This document shows positions 27,841 through 37,749 of a stretch of 50,757 nt of DNA, in pieces (the first letter of the stretch is position 1; every line of letters begins with the position of its first letter). Origin of the DNA: an uncultured Planctomyces sp. (GTDB lineage Bacteria > Planctomycetota > Planctomycetia > Planctomycetales > Planctomycetaceae). The notes below the pieces were generated by a model, which saw nothing but the letters and a program-made list of their open reading frames with translations, ran no database searches and was not told the DNA's origin. The stretch covers positions 1 to 50,757 of the forward strand of contig CALGTK010000125.1 of NCBI GenBank assembly GCA_937904325.1, given 5' to 3'. Position numbers and translations under genes: made by a program.

Positions 27841-29319
27841 TCAGTCACGAAAAATAACACCCTGTTTCTCAAGCGGGTGGGCTCCTCGGGTCAGTAAGGC
27901 GGGAGCCGTTGCCACCGGCAGTTTCTTCCCGCGATTGGCCAACTCCAGAGGATCAACGGCGTGCTGCAACCTGTGCATAAACTCAATGTCATCTTCGCCG
28001 TACATCTCGCCAAGATACATCCGCTTTTCAAGACCGACGCCATGTTCGCCTGTGATCGATCCACCAAGTCGGATGCATAGCCTTATGATCTCTCCGGAGA
28101 GTTCTTCGGCCTTGTGCAACGCGCCTTCTTCGCGACCGTCGAACATGACGAGCGGATGCAGATTTCCGTCACCCGCATGAAAAACGTTGGCCACTCGGAT
28201 TCCGTACTTGCCACTCAGCCGCTCAATTTCGGCGAGTGCTTCAGCAAGTCTTGTCCGAGGCACCACTCCGTCCTGCACGATAAAGTCGGGACTCAGTCGC
28301 CCCACTGCTGAGAAGGCGCTCTTTCGTCCCGTCCAGATTTTTGTACGGTGAGCATCGTCCTTCGCTGCCTCGACAATGTACGCGCCGGATTCTTCGATCA
28401 CGCTGTGAAGCAGCGGCATCTCTGCCTCAACTTCGTCCGTCGTGCCTTCCAACTCGACGATCAGTACCGCAGCCGCGTCCTGAGGATATCCAGCGCCGAT
28501 GGCGGCATCGGCGGCGTCCATGGACAGTCGATCCATGATCTCCATCGCGCCTGGAAGCAAGCCCGACGCAACCACCATCGCAACCGCGTTGCCAGCCTTC
28601 TCCAACGAGTCGTACGCCGCCTGCAACGTATAATACTTTTCCGGTTTTGGCAGCAATCGAAGTGTGACTTCCAGAGCGACTCCGAACAGCCCCTCGCTGC
28701 CGATGAACATTCCCGTCAGGTCCTGGCCGACGGATTCCAGACTGTCGCCACCAAGCTCAACGATCTCCCCATCCGGCAAAACCGCCTTGATGCCTAACAC
28801 GTGATTCGAAGTCATTCCGTACTTCAAACAGTGAGCACCGCCCGAGTTGAACGCAACGTTACCGCCAATCGTGCAGACTGGTCCGCTGGAAGGATCCGGC
28901 GCGTAATACAACTGGTCGCCCGCGACGTGCTGAGAAACTTTCAGGTTGATCACACCGGGTTCGACGACAACCGTCCGCTGCTCGGCATCGTAATCGAGAA
29001 TTTTATTCAATCGATTCATCGCGATGACGAGACCGTTTTCGATCGGAACAGCTCCACCGCTCAGGCTGGTTCCGCTGCCTCTCGCGACGAATGGCATCGC
29101 GAAGCGATGACACAGTCTGACCGTATCGATGACTTCCTGCTGGTTTTCAGGCAGAACAACTCCGCACGGACGTGCCCTGAAACACGTCAGGCCATCTGAT
29201 TCGTACGGCGCAAGCTGAGCCTTGTTCGTCAGAATCCGATCCGTCGAGTAAATACGGTTCAGTTCTGCGAAGAAGGCAGTGATGTTCTGTACGGACGCAC
29301 TGTCAGGTTCGGCACTCAT
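27841..29319 (-). CDS. glcD: Glycolate oxidase catalytic FAD subunit
   Basis: 492 residues; oxidises glycolate (or D-lactate) with FAD. The FAD-binding motif [19 protein letters not shown] is followed by [20 protein letters not shown]. The C-terminal FAD-oxidase half has [16 protein letters not shown] and [15 protein letters not shown], both highly characteristic of GlcD and D-lactate dehydrogenases. It heads the glcDEF operon. It diverges from a D-2-hydroxyacid dehydrogenase gene over about 185 bp, which must carry both promoters; no regulator gene (GlcC type) is adjacent. Confidence 0.93.
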   Translation of the reverse strand: MSAEPDSASVQNITAFFAELNRIYSTDRILTNKAQLAPYESDGLTCFRARPCGVVLPENQQEVIDTVRLCHRFAMPFVARGSGTSLSGGAVPIENGLVIAMNRLNKILDYDAEQRTVVVEPGVINLKVSQHVAGDQLYYAPDPSSGPVCTIGGNVAFNSGGAHCLKYGMTSNHVLGIKAVLPDGEIVELGGDSLESVGQDLTGMFIGSEGLFGVALEVTLRLLPKPEKYYTLQAAYDSLEKAGNAVAMVVASGLLPGAMEIMDRLSMDAADAAIGAGYPQDAAAVLIVELEGTTDEVEAEMPLLHSVIEESGAYIVEAAKDDAHRTKIWTGRKSAFSAVGRLSPDFIVQDGVVPRTRLAEALAEIERLSGKYGIRVANVFHAGDGNLHPLVMFDGREEGALHKAEELSGEIIRLCIRLGGSITGEHGVGLEKRMYLGEMYGEDDIEFMHRLQHAVDPLELANRGKKLPVATAPALLTRGAHPLEKQGVIFRD

Positions 29320-29505
29320 CGGTGCAGAAGCTCCTCACTCATTCTGAAACAGTCAATGGTCAAAGCTGGAATAATAGTGGAGCTTTGCCATCCTGTCCCT
29401 GTCGCGGCTCACTTGGCGAACCGACCAATGCTCGCAATGATCATGGCCATAGGGAATAGTAATCTATGGTTTTCCCAGTCCGTGCCGAACTTAAGAAAGC
29501 TCACC

Positions 29506-30489
29506 ATGTTGAAAGCCGCAGTATTCTCCCTGAATGGAGATCAGGGACCGCACATTGCAACGCTCACCGACGCGGGGTTTGAACTAACTTTCAAATCCAA
29601 AGAATCCGACCTGTGGAACGAAGATCACCTGATCTCGGAAATGGAAGGCGTGTCTGCCGTGATCGCCGGATCGGAGCCTTACACTCGCCGTGTCATTGAG
29701 AACTGTCCGGACCTGCGGATCATCGCTCGCAGCGGAGTCGGCTTTGACGCCGTCGACCTTGAAGCCTGTAACGATAAAGGAATCCTCGTCACAACCACTC
29801 CCGGCGTAAATCACCACTCCGTCGCCGAGCACACGATCAGCCTGTTGATGGGCATTGCCCGTGACTTTCCCAAGCAGGATCAGCACGTTCGCGAGGGAAA
29901 TTGGCTTCGTCGAGCATTTCCGCGAGTGATGGGCACGACGCTGGGAATCGTCGGACTAGGGCGTATTGGACAAGCTGTCGCGACCCGCGCGTGTGGGCTT
30001 GGGATGAACGTCGTCGCCTACGACCCGTTTGCGAATAAGGAATTCGCAAACGAATGGCAAATTGAATTGATCCCGCTTGACGACCTTTACACCCGGTCGG
30101 ATTACGTGTCACTGCATTCTCCATCGACACCCGAAACACAGCACATGATCAACAAAGAGTCACTGAAGAAAATGAAATCCGGAGCCGTCGTGATCAACAC
30201 CGCACGAGGATCACTGATCAAAGAGGATGACCTGATCGAGTCACTAAGAAGCGGGCATCTGCGAGGCGCCGGCCTAGACGTTTACGAAGTCGAACCTCTG
30301 CCAACCAGCAGCCCTCTACTTGAGCTGGACAATGTCCTGCTAAGCGGACACACCGCGGGGTTAGATATCGAATCGCACAACGGCATGTTCGGAATGTGCG
30401 GCGAGATTATCGTCGCCCTTCACAACGGTGAGTGGCCAGCCGCCGAGTGTCTTCAGAATCTTCCGGGCGTTACCGACTGGAAATGGTAG
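29506..30489 (+). CDS. D-isomer 2-hydroxyacid dehydrogenase (SerA/GhrB-type)
   Basis: 327 residues from the ATG at 29506; an upstream start at 29356 would add 50 unconserved residues. The NAD-binding Rossmann motif is GTTLGIVGLGRIGQAVA. Catalytic residues are the Arg in INTARGSLI, a Glu in the VEPLP region, and the His in LLSGHTAGLD. It oxidises or reduces 2-hydroxy acids such as 3-phosphoglycerate, hydroxypyruvate or glyoxylate. The C-terminal ACT domain of long phosphoglycerate dehydrogenases is missing. Being divergent from glcDEF, it might be a glyoxylate/hydroxypyruvate reductase, which is inference. Confidence 0.85.
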   Translation: MLKAAVFSLNGDQGPHIATLTDAGFELTFKSKESDLWNEDHLISEMEGVSAVIAGSEPYTRRVIENCPDLRIIARSGVGFDAVDLEACNDKGILVTTTPGVNHHSVAEHTISLLMGIARDFPKQDQHVREGNWLRRAFPRVMGTTLGIVGLGRIGQAVATRACGLGMNVVAYDPFANKEFANEWQIELIPLDDLYTRSDYVSLHSPSTPETQHMINKESLKKMKSGAVVINTARGSLIKEDDLIESLRSGHLRGAGLDVYEVEPLPTSSPLLELDNVLLSGHTAGLDIESHNGMFGMCGEIIVALHNGEWPAAECLQNLPGVTDWKW

Positions 30490-30568
30490 GTCAGACGCAT
30501 GGAGAAACCGAGCGTTACGCCGATCGTTCATCATCCCGCAAAAGGGGTGACACGTAAACGAGTATCCA

Positions 30569-31474
30569 ATGACAAAGCGAAACAACGCCGTTCCGATTGA
30601 CGACCCGACTGCGCTGGCGAAGTTCGGTCGACTGGAAGTCGTTGCGAAACTGCTCGTTGAAGGTTGCATCATGGGGCAACATAAGAGCCCATTTAAAGGT
30701 GCCAGCGTCGAATTCGTTGAACATCGCAAGTACTACCCCGGCGACGAAATCAGGCACATCGACTGGCGAGCATACGGCAAGACCGGCCGCTACTACATCA
30801 AAGAATTCGAAGACGAAACAAACCTGCGTTGCTACCTGTTCGTCGACTGCTCGGGCAGCATGGCCTACGGCGAAAGTACGCTCAGTAAATTCGACTATGC
30901 CCGACAACTGACCGCCGCTCTTGGATATTTACTACTCGCACAGCAGGATGCAGTCGGTCTGGTCGCTTTTGACACAAAGGTTCGCGAACGATTCGAGCCG
31001 GGGACCAACCCGCAGAAATTCCAGCAACTGACGGCCGCATTGGAAAAATGCAAACCAGGCGAAGAAACAAGTCTCGGTGAAGTCATCAGCCAGACTCTGC
31101 CGACCATCCCTCGCCGCAGCCTGATCTTTGTCATCAGTGACTGCTTCGACAAAGTCGAAGCACTAACCGCCACTCTCAGGAAACTGAGACACGCACGACA
31201 CGAGGTCATCCTGCTTCAGGTCGTCGCGCCGGAAGAAGAAACGTTTCCGTTTAGAAGCCCAACTCAATTCCGCAGCCTGGAGAAATTCGGGCACCGAATG
31301 CTCGTCGACCCACATCGGTTGCGAAAAATGTACGTCGAACAGTACCTGGAATTCTGCGAAGCCCTGCAAAAACAGTGTGCCGGAATGGGCATTGACCGTC
31401 TGAAAATAACGACGGCCGATCCGTATCAGAAGGTGCTCGGAGCATTCCTGGAGTCTCGATCAAGACTCCGTTAG
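30569..31474 (+). CDS. DUF58 (VWA-like) protein
   Basis: 301 residues. DUF58 signature regions are present: SPFKGASVEFVEHRKYYPGD, EIRHIDWRAYGKTGRYYIKEF and FVDCSGSMAYG, the last with an intact DxSxS MIDAS motif. A C-terminal VWA-like domain includes LIFVISDCFD. Such proteins usually work with a MoxR AAA+ ATPase and the Bat proteins, in metal insertion or chaperoning. No moxR is adjacent here. No signal peptide or membrane segment is seen, so it is cytoplasmic. Converges with the next gene, 12 bp between stops. Confidence 0.88.
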   Translation: MTKRNNAVPIDDPTALAKFGRLEVVAKLLVEGCIMGQHKSPFKGASVEFVEHRKYYPGDEIRHIDWRAYGKTGRYYIKEFEDETNLRCYLFVDCSGSMAYGESTLSKFDYARQLTAALGYLLLAQQDAVGLVAFDTKVRERFEPGTNPQKFQQLTAALEKCKPGEETSLGEVISQTLPTIPRRSLIFVISDCFDKVEALTATLRKLRHARHEVILLQVVAPEEETFPFRSPTQFRSLEKFGHRMLVDPHRLRKMYVEQYLEFCEALQKQCAGMGIDRLKITTADPYQKVLGAFLESRSRLR

Positions 31475-31486
31475 CCGGGAAGTTGG

Positions 31487-33250
31487 CTATTTGGCTTTCT
31501 CGTTCTGCGCTGACCAGCGATTAATCAGCCACCTTGAAACGTCATGGCGAGAATCTTCAGGATCAACCTTGCGGAGGAACGCGGCACCTCGGCGGCTGTT
31601 TCCCGAAAGTGCCAGCGAAATTCCGGCCAGATAATTTGCCTCATTCCTGAATTGTCCAGAGTAATTCCTTGTCGCCAGTTGCCGCAGATACCCTTCAAGG
31701 TCAACTGCCGCTGATTCAAAAGCTCCCTTTTGAATCTGGCAGGTCGCTCGCCAAATAAGAGCTTCTTCAGCGGCATTCAAATGACGCTTCTTCACATCCT
31801 CTGGCAGCTGCTGGACGGCTGCATCCCTCAGTCCAGGGGCGATGGATTCATCTTTGGGTGACGGTGGCATGTACCGCCAATTCTGCACTTTGAGATAAGC
31901 CGGAATCGCCGCTGCCGGTCGGCCCGTTATTTGATCAATTCGTCCGCCACGGTGAGTCCCCCAGGACGAACCAAAAGTGAACTCCAACTTCTGTTGACCT
32001 GGATTCTGCTCGTCCCCGGTCAATCCAACACGGACGGGCTGCGGAACTTTGAACGTCTCGTTCAACGCAGCTAATCTCGCTGACTGTTCTTTATCTTTAC
32101 TAACTGATTCACGAGCTTCTCTCTGCCTCTCCGGATACAGCCAGGCACCGACCTTGATATCTGGCAGCACTTTCGACACACGCTTCGATACCAGATCAAC
32201 GATGCCTTCGAAAGGACCACTCGAAACCAGTGACTCAAAGATGATCGCTTTAACGTCAACAGGTTGCCCGTTTCGTAGCCCTTCCATGCGGCGAGACCAG
32301 ACGCTGGAATCACCAACAACCTGCGGCTGCAACTCCTTGAGTTGATCGCGAGTGATCGCATAAGGCGACGATTCTCCTGCTCCCATGTCTACCAGAACGG
32401 ACGGTTCCGCGATCGCTTGCTGCAACGTCGCTGGCCGCCGGACTAACGCTGAACCATCCGATGCATCCGGACTGACGATCGGCAGACCCAATCCAGCGTC
32501 GAATAAATAAACCGTATCGTTGAGCAGTGCCCCCACCATGAGATTCTTCGTACCAATACTCGGTGAATCGCCTGTTGAATCCGATTCTTCGGCGTCATCG
32601 ACGAACTCATCGGCAGCGAAAACAACGGCTGGAATCCTCCGTTGTCTTAGCAGAGTTGCAAACATCCATGCCCGATCTTCGGCCAGGCCAAAACCGTAAA
32701 GCGCCGTTTCAAATGGGCCGAATGGCAAAGAGTCAGCGGCAGGCACAACATGAACGGTGTTGGTCACAAAGTAGAAGATGTCGACAACAGCATCCAATTC
32801 TGACTCTGAACTCTTAGTAATTGAGTCCACAACTTCACGCGCCCATAAACAGTCTCGAACGTGATTAGCATCACGCAGCACGAATTCTGAGCGCAAAGTT
32901 CTCTCGACCACATCAGCGGGCAAAAGATCCGCAAGCGACTCGGATAGCTCTTTCTCGTCGACTTCCGGATCGAGCATGTCGGCCAACAATTCATCGCCCC
33001 ACTCGTTGAATTCCGAAGTGGGCAGGTCACGCGGGACATTGATTTCAAATTCGTCAGGTTGCAGCCCCTGAAACGTAGTATTCAGTAAAGGGACAACGGT
33101 TTCTTCCGTCGTCACATCCGTTCCAGCAACCTCAGGTACATCCTTGTTACAGCCCTGCACGAGTAGCAACAAACCGCACAGTACGATGGCTGAAACACCA
33201 GACCAGATTGAAACAGCTCGACCGGAGCTTGTTGAATTTACTGACTTCAT
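31487..33250 (-). CDS. Lipoprotein with degenerate transglutaminase-like domain
   Basis: About 587 residues from the ATG at 33250. The lipobox is LLLLVQGC (Cys34), so it is anchored in a membrane. A transglutaminase-core-like region (about 150-260) reads LDAVVDIFYFVTNTV, then YGFGLAEDRAWMFATLLRQR. Where active enzymes have Cys (G-x-C-x-D) there is Glu191, and the His of the next strand is also replaced (TKNLMVGALLN), while FDAGLG keeps the Asp. The rest is helical, with a TPR-like C-terminus. Large lipoproteins of this kind occur in planctomycetes; function unknown, enzymatic activity unlikely. Neighbour kdsA follows the same strand upstream. Confidence 0.75.
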   Translation of the reverse strand: MKSVNSTSSGRAVSIWSGVSAIVLCGLLLLVQGCNKDVPEVAGTDVTTEETVVPLLNTTFQGLQPDEFEINVPRDLPTSEFNEWGDELLADMLDPEVDEKELSESLADLLPADVVERTLRSEFVLRDANHVRDCLWAREVVDSITKSSESELDAVVDIFYFVTNTVHVVPAADSLPFGPFETALYGFGLAEDRAWMFATLLRQRRIPAVVFAADEFVDDAEESDSTGDSPSIGTKNLMVGALLNDTVYLFDAGLGLPIVSPDASDGSALVRRPATLQQAIAEPSVLVDMGAGESSPYAITRDQLKELQPQVVGDSSVWSRRMEGLRNGQPVDVKAIIFESLVSSGPFEGIVDLVSKRVSKVLPDIKVGAWLYPERQREARESVSKDKEQSARLAALNETFKVPQPVRVGLTGDEQNPGQQKLEFTFGSSWGTHRGGRIDQITGRPAAAIPAYLKVQNWRYMPPSPKDESIAPGLRDAAVQQLPEDVKKRHLNAAEEALIWRATCQIQKGAFESAAVDLEGYLRQLATRNYSGQFRNEANYLAGISLALSGNSRRGAAFLRKVDPEDSRHDVSRWLINRWSAQNEKAK

Positions 33251-33298
33251 CTTTCTGCAACTTCCGATTTCGACAATCAAATGGAGTGATGGGCGATG

Positions 33299-34153
33299 TC
33301 AGTCTGAACTAGAACTCTGGTCGAACTCAAGCACGACCTGTCGTAATTTTTTGAGTTGTTGAAACAGGGTTCCAATCTGATCGAGCGGCACCATATTCGG
33401 ACCGTCGCTCAGCGCGTTGTCCGGATCCGGATGCGTCTCAACGAAGACTCCATGACACCCGGCCGCGACGGCCGCCCGTGCAACAATCGGCACCATCTCG
33501 CGTTGGCCATTGGTCGTCGCACCGCCAGGAAGTTGCACACTGTGAGTTGCGTCAAAAATTACCGGCGCACCAGTAGCATGCATAACCGGAATTGAACGCA
33601 TGTCGTTGACAAGTCGACCATATCCAAACGTCGTGCCACGCTCCGTCAACAAGATATTGGAGTTTCCTGACTCTTCGCATTTTCTAACTATGTGGATCGT
33701 GTCTTCGGGTGCAATGAATTGCGGTTTTTTTACATTAACAACGCCACCGTTCTTTGCCGTTTCTTCAGCGACAGCCTGAATGAGATCGGTCTGTCGGGCC
33801 AGGAACGCTGGAATTTGCAGAACGCAACACACCTTAGCGGCGGCGGCGGCCTGTGACGGTTCGTGAATGTCAGTAGTCACCTGAAGCCCGGTCTGCTCTT
33901 TAACCTTGGCGAGAATCTCCAGACCGCGGTCCAGCCCCGGTCCGCGAAAGCTGTGAATACTCGTCCGATTGGCCTTGTCGAAACTCGACTTGAAAATCAG
34001 TGAAATCCCTAAGGTCGCAGCTTCCTCTGCCAGGCATTTAGCGATGTCGAGAATGAACTCTTCACTCTCGATGACGCACGGTCCAGCGATGAATAATAAC
34101 GGGTGACCAGAACCACACTGAAAACCACCTACAGAAACAGGATCAACTGGCAC
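33299..34153 (-). CDS. kdsA: 3-deoxy-8-phosphooctulonate synthase, metal-dependent type
   Basis: 284 residues; condenses arabinose 5-phosphate and phosphoenolpyruvate into Kdo-8-phosphate for lipopolysaccharide. The TIM-barrel motifs are [45 protein letters not shown] and [17 protein letters not shown]. The metal ligands of class II enzymes are all present: Cys26, His204 ([12 protein letters not shown]), Glu239 and Asp250 ([14 protein letters not shown]). Metal-independent enzymes such as that of E. coli have Asn in place of Cys. It is not adjacent to the other Kdo gene, waaA, which lies 12 kb away. Confidence 0.94.
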   Translation of the reverse strand: MPVDPVSVGGFQCGSGHPLLFIAGPCVIESEEFILDIAKCLAEEAATLGISLIFKSSFDKANRTSIHSFRGPGLDRGLEILAKVKEQTGLQVTTDIHEPSQAAAAAKVCCVLQIPAFLARQTDLIQAVAEETAKNGGVVNVKKPQFIAPEDTIHIVRKCEESGNSNILLTERGTTFGYGRLVNDMRSIPVMHATGAPVIFDATHSVQLPGGATTNGQREMVPIVARAAVAAGCHGVFVETHPDPDNALSDGPNMVPLDQIGTLFQQLKKLRQVVLEFDQSSSSD

Positions 34154-34289
34154 TGGGCTTCCCTTCCCTGAAAAACACCTGACACATCACAGGATTGATA
34201 CTTAACGCGCGAACTGCATGTCCAGGTTTGAAGTCACAATCGTAATCGGCAGGTGACGATGAGCAGCCGGAAAATCGATTTCCTGCTGA

Positions 34290-36551
34290 TCATTCAGAGA
34301 CCAGCACCATGACCGTTCGCAACACTTTTCGAGTTTCAACATCCTGGACGAATGCGACTACAGAGAGGTTGGCCAGGTCCAGCGGCATCGATGTGAATTC
34401 AACACCCTGATTTTCTTCGAATACCGTCAGGTAAGCATGCAGGTCATCGCGCAACTCTTCCACATTCACGTCGCCCTGAAAGCTTAACACACCATCCTTT
34501 GGACTTATTCCGCGATCGCCGCCGATCAGTTGCCGGACGACCATATCGTGATGACGAATTCCGTTGAATGCACGGTACTTAATATCTGACTCCGCCAATG
34601 CCAGCATCAGTCGAACGTTGCTCACCTCGGCCGCCAGACCGTCTACGGTCGCCGAAACCTGAATGGTGTCCTGTTGCCGTGAAACTTTCAGGTCGATCGC
34701 AAATTTGGACTCGTATTTTTCAGTCTCTTCAAGATCGGTTTTCTCGTTCGTCACAACCCCCTGCTCACTATCTTCTGATTCGTCATTGTCTGCATCGACA
34801 GAGACTTCTTTATCCTCTGAGGCTGCGTCGGTCTTCGCCTCAGCTTTGGTCGAGCCACGAAACTCATCAATGACATTTCGAAGACCACGATAAGTCTGAG
34901 GAGCGTTCGGCATCACACCCGCCGCGCCGTTCAAGGCTGCACCGTCGACAAACACGCTGGGGGTGCCGGCTGCTTTATAATAGTTGTAAAAGCGAGCCTC
35001 GCAATCTTCGTTGGTCAGTGGATCGTGACCGGGCACGTGTACGTGATAACGCAACGTGACGACCTGCGACTTCGAATATGTCTTTTCAATTCCTTCCAGT
35101 CCGACGTCCGCGGCAACGCACGGAGCGCATCGGCTTCCAGTGAACAGTTCGCAAAGAACAACTGACCTGTCAGCGTCTTCTGGACTGTCAGTCACAGGCG
35201 GATCAATGAAACTCAATAAACGTTTTTCGTACACGTCATCAAGATACTCATCAAGCCCCTCAGTGCTTCCATTCTTTTCCTTCCACAAAGTCGCGAGCCG
35301 TTCGGTCGGCAGAATTTTCTGAACCGCATTGTTTGACCACGCCTGGTGCAACATACGCTCCTGCATCGGAAGCACTGCCAGTTCTGCATACCGACTGATA
35401 GCTTCGTCCAGACTACCATGCAGTCGCGCATCGTCAGCCAGCAACGAGGATAACATCGGTTCGAACGGAGTAGTTGTCAGAAATTCTTCGGCGAGTTCAC
35501 GACCTTTCACGCGGTCTGCTTCCTCTTTCGACCCGAGCAACTCTGTCATTTGGCGATACCTGATTTGAGATCGCAGGCCAGCAACACGAGCAACATTGTG
35601 TTTGAAATGCTCACTGGCTTTCAATTTTTCTTCGATCTCATCCGCCTTATTGAGACACCAGTCAATATCGTAACCAGCCATTGCAACCGCACTGAACGCC
35701 TCAAATTCTGAATTAGTGATGACTCGATCGCCCCAGATCGCCAACGATTCGAGAAACTCATTGATCACACCTTCGAGTTTTTCAACCGGTGCCTTATTTC
35801 CGGCCGTCATATTGATCAACCGAAGGTACGCCATTCGACCAAGCGGGCTGATGGGAAGCATCTCAACAAATGCCCGAGTGTCCTCGTCCGGCACAGGCGA
35901 GGTTGCAAGCTGAGCGAAGACCTTCGCTTCGGGCAAAGGAATCATCATCGGAATGCGAGCGAACGTTTTCTCCTCAGTTGGAAGAAGCCGCGACATTACA
36001 AAGCTGCCGTCGCCGAACAACGCCGATCCGACCACGAAGCCGTGAGACAGTTGCCCGGAAAAGTCGAGTACTTTCGCTTGTGAATTCTCCACTTGAAACT
36101 TGATCGCTCCGGCCGCGATCTCCAGACTTTGTATCACGACCTGCTCAAGCCCCTGGCGACCTGCAACGACCGACGCCTTCGGAGAATCACTTTCAGCGTC
36201 CGACACGTTCAGCAAAAGCATGGTACGTTCACCGGCCTGCAGCTCCTGCCCTTCCTGCTGTGGCGAGACCAGCTGAGGAAATGCCAGTAACCAGTTGCCG
36301 TCGAGCGTTTTTCGACCGGGCATTTCCTTTGGATGCGCATGTCCTATGTGCGCGTCTTTCGAATCTTTGCCTGTCGAACTGGAAGCTACATCGCCAGTCG
36401 AGCCGTCGGTTGAAATTGAGGGATCGTCGAGTGGAGTCAGAGCACCGGATTCAGTTCCACTGTCCAACGGCTCAACCGTCGTTTTCTCTCCGCAACCGAT
36501 CAACGCGAGCACTAAGCAGAAAGAGACGAGCCCAAGAAACTGTCGACGCAT
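34290..36551 (-). CDS. Large lipoprotein with Omp28/thioredoxin-like domain
   Basis: About 753 residues from the ATG at 36551, chosen because AAGG lies 9 bp upstream and a lipobox LALIGC (Cys20) then follows. The first about 450 residues are a Ser-, Gly- and Asp-rich linker followed by helical repeats. Then comes a thioredoxin-fold region with ELFTGSRCAPCVAADVG: Cys475 and Cys478 form a CxxC pair (CAPC), followed by TLRYHVHVPGHDPLTNEDCE and GTPSVFVDG with the cis-Pro. This resembles Omp28-like proteins of Bacteroidetes. A C-terminal beta domain follows. It may act in thiol chemistry in the periplasm; partner unknown. Confidence 0.72.
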   Translation of the reverse strand: MRRQFLGLVSFCLVLALIGCGEKTTVEPLDSGTESGALTPLDDPSISTDGSTGDVASSSTGKDSKDAHIGHAHPKEMPGRKTLDGNWLLAFPQLVSPQQEGQELQAGERTMLLLNVSDAESDSPKASVVAGRQGLEQVVIQSLEIAAGAIKFQVENSQAKVLDFSGQLSHGFVVGSALFGDGSFVMSRLLPTEEKTFARIPMMIPLPEAKVFAQLATSPVPDEDTRAFVEMLPISPLGRMAYLRLINMTAGNKAPVEKLEGVINEFLESLAIWGDRVITNSEFEAFSAVAMAGYDIDWCLNKADEIEEKLKASEHFKHNVARVAGLRSQIRYRQMTELLGSKEEADRVKGRELAEEFLTTTPFEPMLSSLLADDARLHGSLDEAISRYAELAVLPMQERMLHQAWSNNAVQKILPTERLATLWKEKNGSTEGLDEYLDDVYEKRLLSFIDPPVTDSPEDADRSVVLCELFTGSRCAPCVAADVGLEGIEKTYSKSQVVTLRYHVHVPGHDPLTNEDCEARFYNYYKAAGTPSVFVDGAALNGAAGVMPNAPQTYRGLRNVIDEFRGSTKAEAKTDAASEDKEVSVDADNDESEDSEQGVVTNEKTDLEETEKYESKFAIDLKVSRQQDTIQVSATVDGLAAEVSNVRLMLALAESDIKYRAFNGIRHHDMVVRQLIGGDRGISPKDGVLSFQGDVNVEELRDDLHAYLTVFEENQGVEFTSMPLDLANLSVVAFVQDVETRKVLRTVMVLVSE

Positions 36552-36902
36552 GGAAAACACCCTTAAAGAAAGCGGTGACCGGAAGAGTCCTGATTGGGAA
36601 ATCACGATTCGGAACACTCGGCCAGTGAAAACGTGACCGAGTGGCGAGTAATGCTCTAACTAATACAGCGAAAAGATTTATGCCATACAGAATGGCGATT
36701 CGCGTGCGATACGTCGCTTTATCTTAAGAAAGGCGCCACACCGTACGCCTGAAAATCGGAAGTAGCGGGATTCTATCGGCTATTTCTTTCAGGAACGAGT
36801 TCACAACGACCAGGGTCGTACTAAGAAACCACATGAAATTCCGAATAACTGGATAACTCAGCGAATTTCACAAACTCTTACCAGCGATGAGAAACACCGC
36901 GA
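36552..36902. other. Intergenic stretch without recognisable gene
   Basis: 351 bp between the TadC-like gene and the lipoprotein gene, both on the minus strand. The frames are short and unlike known proteins. It should carry the lipoprotein gene's promoter; no clear signal seen. Confidence 0.45.
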
Positions 36903-37745
36903 TCAGATTTCTGGATTGAGAATCTGCCGTGCCCACAACCACGCCGTGACGTTCAAAACGACGGCGAAGCTGAGCATTACCTGACCGGCAAAAGTTGTAA
37001 ACAACCGCTCGGTATTGACCGGATCGATCACAAAATAGTACACGGCCAACACAAAAACCGGGGCGAGAGACATGTACAGTGCTGACGTCCGAGCCTGAGC
37101 GGTTTCTGAAGTAATCTTCCGTTCGAGCCGCTGCAACTCTCTCACGGAATGGGCGATCCGGTCGACGATTTCGTTTAGTCTTCCGCCGCTGTCGCGGCTG
37201 GCTTCCATCGCGGCAGTAAAGAGAGCAAAATTTTCGCTCCGCAGTTTTTTTCGAGCTTCAGCCAGGCAGCGTTCCATCGGCTTTCCAAGCTGGTACTCGC
37301 CGATGATCTGCTGAAACTCCTGACAAATCGGTCGCGGCGTCTGCTGAGCGAGAATATCCAACGCCTGAGCCAATGACAGTCCCGCCTTAATCGCGCTCGA
37401 TAAAGAAACCATCGCATCTGCGAGTTGGTCTTCAATCATCTGACGCCGCTGCTCAGCCTTACGCCGGACGATATACCACGGCAGGCAGATCAACAGGGTC
37501 GAAACAGTCAGTGCCAGGGGCAACGACGCAAACGTCACGCTCAATGTGAACAATGTCGTAACTACGAAGACCGTCCACGCATGCAGCCACCAGCGAAGAT
37601 TCTTTGCCGAGATCCGTAAATGCCGCAATTTGTCTCGAATATCCGCTTCGACGAAGTCGACACCGCGACCGTAATATTCCTCTGCGCCGAACGGAAGAAT
37701 TCCACACGCCAGACCGACCAGTAAACTCCCAATAGCAACTTCCAC
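36903..37745 (-). CDS. TadC-like (type II secretion F family) membrane protein
   Basis: About 280 residues from a GTG at 37745. The site GGAGG lies 7 bp upstream and overlaps the TAG of the upstream gene. Membrane helices lie near residues 3-20, 55-95 and 220-280. The cytoplasmic T2SSF domain reads QLADAMVSLSSAIKAGLSLAQALDILA, then QLGKPMERCLAEA and AMEASRDSGGRLNEIVDRI. This is the inner-membrane platform of Tad/Flp pili. Normally tadB and tadC lie in tandem behind the ATPase tadA; here only one is present and no ATPase or pilin gene is seen, so it is isolated. Confidence 0.85.
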   Translation of the reverse strand: MEVAIGSLLVGLACGILPFGAEEYYGRGVDFVEADIRDKLRHLRISAKNLRWWLHAWTVFVVTTLFTLSVTFASLPLALTVSTLLICLPWYIVRRKAEQRRQMIEDQLADAMVSLSSAIKAGLSLAQALDILAQQTPRPICQEFQQIIGEYQLGKPMERCLAEARKKLRSENFALFTAAMEASRDSGGRLNEIVDRIAHSVRELQRLERKITSETAQARTSALYMSLAPVFVLAVYYFVIDPVNTERLFTTFAGQVMLSFAVVLNVTAWLWARQILNPEI

Positions 37746-37749
37746 CCGG

